Below are positions 52,291 to 53,499 of a stretch of 53,499 bases of DNA, piece after piece. Under the pieces are notes generated by a model. It was not told where the DNA came from, did not search any database, and saw only the letters and a list, made by a program, of their open reading frames with translations. The position numbers were made by a program, and so were the translations under genes. The stretch's first letter is position 1, and each line of letters starts with the position of its first letter. Source of the DNA: Lachnospiraceae bacterium UBA7179 (GTDB taxonomy: Bacteria > Bacillota > Clostridia > Lachnospirales > Lachnospiraceae); NCBI GenBank assembly GCA_002491195.1, contig DKVL01000006.1:1-53499 (forward strand). Reading direction: 5' to 3'.

Positions 52291-53499
52291 TTATAGCTTA
52301 AATTCCTTGATCAGATCAGTCAAATTCTGTGCCTGTGCGGAAAGTTGTTCACTTGCCGCCGCACTCTCCTGTGCCATTGCAGAATTATCCGTAATAACTT
52401 CGGATACCTGCTCAAGCGCCTGTTTAATCTGATTAATACTCTCATTCTGCTGTTTTGACACTTCATCAATGCTGCTCATCTGTTCATAAATCACTTTTAC
52501 TTTCGTCATAGTCTGCTGCATTTGTTCCGCCGCATTGTTTACAATATCCATTCCCCGGTTCACTGCATCAAGAGAATTATTAATCAATGCAGCAGAATTT
52601 TGAACCGCATCCATGCTTTCGCCTGCAAGACTTCCTACCTCTCCTGCAACAACCGCAAACCCACGTCCCATTTCACCTGCTCTCGCAGCTTCAATCGATG
52701 CATTCAGAGACAGGAGATTTGTCTGGTCGGCAATTTCTTCAATCGCTGTGATGATATTCCGAATTTCGTTAGAGCACTTTGTGATTTCCTGCATTGCATC
52801 AACAACATTGTTCATCTGCTGATTGCAAAATTCCAACTCTTTATTCATGCCTGTCATGCTTTCCATCGCGTTGTCAACAAACGCTGTATTCGAATCGACA
52901 TGATCTGCAATATCTGTTACAGAAGCCTGAAGCTGCTCAATTGCCGCTGCCTGATTGGTTGCGCCATCCGCCAGCGAAACTGCTGCCTTTGCAATCTGGT
53001 CCGCGCCGCCTGAAACTTCCACGGAAGCACTGTCAATATGGTTCAATGTGCCTGTCAAACGTTCTGACAAATCCAGCAGTGCAAGCTTTACCTTCTGAAA
53101 CTCACCTACATAATCCTGCTTTAATTCAAAACGCAGATTTCCGGCTGCAACCTCTCCGAGCACAAGCGTGATCTCATCAATGTATTTGATATAATCCTTC
53201 AGGCGGTCTACTGTCTTAGAAATAGCATCGGCAACCGCACCAACCTCATCTTCTGAGTTAATGTCAAGCGTAACATCCAGATCGCCTTCTGCAATCTTTC
53301 CAGCAACAGTCTTAAGCTCTTTCAGAGGTTTTACGATTCCTCCTGCAATCCTGTTGATAATAAGAATCAGTATAATAACTGCTGCGATAAATGAAACGCA
53401 AATCATTGCGATCAGATAGTAAACCGTTTTATTATATTCTAATGTTGGCATACCACTGAGAATACTCCAACCGGTATCTCCTCGTATAATAAGTTTATA
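52291..53499 (-). CDS. methyl-accepting chemotaxis protein (3' part, continues past the window)
   Basis: A chemoreceptor cut by the window end. In frame before the first Met at 53451 one reads YKLIIRGDTGWSILSG, the typical end of a dCache sensor, so the real start lies beyond 53499. Visible parts: end of the sensor domain, a membrane helix (VYYLIAMICVSFIAAVIILI), HAMP (GGIVKPLKELKTVAGKIAEG), then a signalling domain with NLLSLNASIEAARAGEMGRG and the end LTDLIKEFKL. Intact as far as seen, unlike the receptor at 29910. Confidence 0.93.
   Translation of the reverse strand, partial: YKLIIRGDTGWSILSGMPTLEYNKTVYYLIAMICVSFIAAVIILILIINRIAGGIVKPLKELKTVAGKIAEGDLDVTLDINSEDEVGAVADAISKTVDRLKDYIKYIDEITLVLGEVAAGNLRFELKQDYVGEFQKVKLALLDLSERLTGTLNHIDSASVEVSGGADQIAKAAVSLADGATNQAAAIEQLQASVTDIADHVDSNTAFVDNAMESMTGMNKELEFCNQQMNNVVDAMQEITKCSNEIRNIITAIEEIADQTNLLSLNASIEAARAGEMGRGFAVVAGEVGSLAGESMDAVQNSAALINNSLDAVNRGMDIVNNAAEQMQQTMTKVKVIYEQMSSIDEVSKQQNESINQIKQALEQVSEVITDNSAMAQESAAASEQLSAQAQNLTDLIKEFKL

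Overview
The window looks like chromosome of a motile, spore-forming gut Firmicute of the family Lachnospiraceae, close to Roseburia or Agathobacter. This is inferred from gene content and protein style, not from a search. Supporting signs are a beta-mannan uptake and phosphorolysis locus laid out like the one known from Roseburia intestinalis, methyl-accepting chemotaxis proteins, a PdaA-type cortex deacetylase, PPi-dependent phosphofructokinase, strong AGGAGG-type ribosome binding sites and sigma-A promoters with 17-bp spacers.

Left part (1-10.7 kb): housekeeping genes. These are a VWA-like protein, uvrC, ftsH, pyrG, and a divergent glycolytic pair, fba and pfp, whose shared intergenic region carries a perfect 16-bp cre-like palindrome.

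Middle part (10.7-33.4 kb): a mannan/galactomannan oligosaccharide locus, read mostly leftward. It holds a solute-binding lipoprotein and two permeases (no ATPase), a cellobiose/mannobiose 2-epimerase, two GH130 phosphorylases, two SGNH acetylesterases (CE2- and CE17-like), a GH36 alpha-galactosidase, a LacI and an AraC regulator, and an unusual in-frame fusion of a GH1 beta-glycosidase to mannose-6-phosphate isomerase. Inferred route: acetylated, galactosylated manno-oligosaccharides are imported, de-acetylated, stripped of galactose, and cut by phosphorolysis to mannose-1-phosphate. The epimerase feeds mannosyl-glucose to the second phosphorylase, and ManA returns mannose-6-phosphate to glycolysis. 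A low-GC three-gene cassette (Xre, ImmA/IrrE-type peptidase, PIN nuclease) is wedged between the AraC and LacI genes. Next to the GH36 gene lies a chemoreceptor whose extracellular part resembles a mannan-binding CBM27 with its two halves in swapped order. The reading frame is cut by a single in-frame TGA. This receptor is my best candidate for something undescribed: chemotaxis coupled to the neighbouring mannan locus.

Right part (33.4-53.5 kb): mixed genes. They include DegV, LacI, a DUF6465-like repeat protein, Nudix, an HD-GYP protein, an AmtB-PII fusion, GNAT and Xre proteins, PdaA, an operon of M13 peptidase, SH3 protein and HD hydrolase, metY-cysK, HAD and DUF402 proteins, FabG, and the 3' part of a second chemoreceptor that runs off the window.

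Two families of dispersed structured repeats cut across the regions. R1 is a ~120-bp element of three hairpins; its copies lie at or near the 3' ends of leftward genes and their stems differ by compensatory changes. R2 is a 70-bp element that can fold as a three-way junction; two near-identical copies bracket amtB, each directly after a terminator T-tract. All assignments come from reading the sequence; no database search was run.
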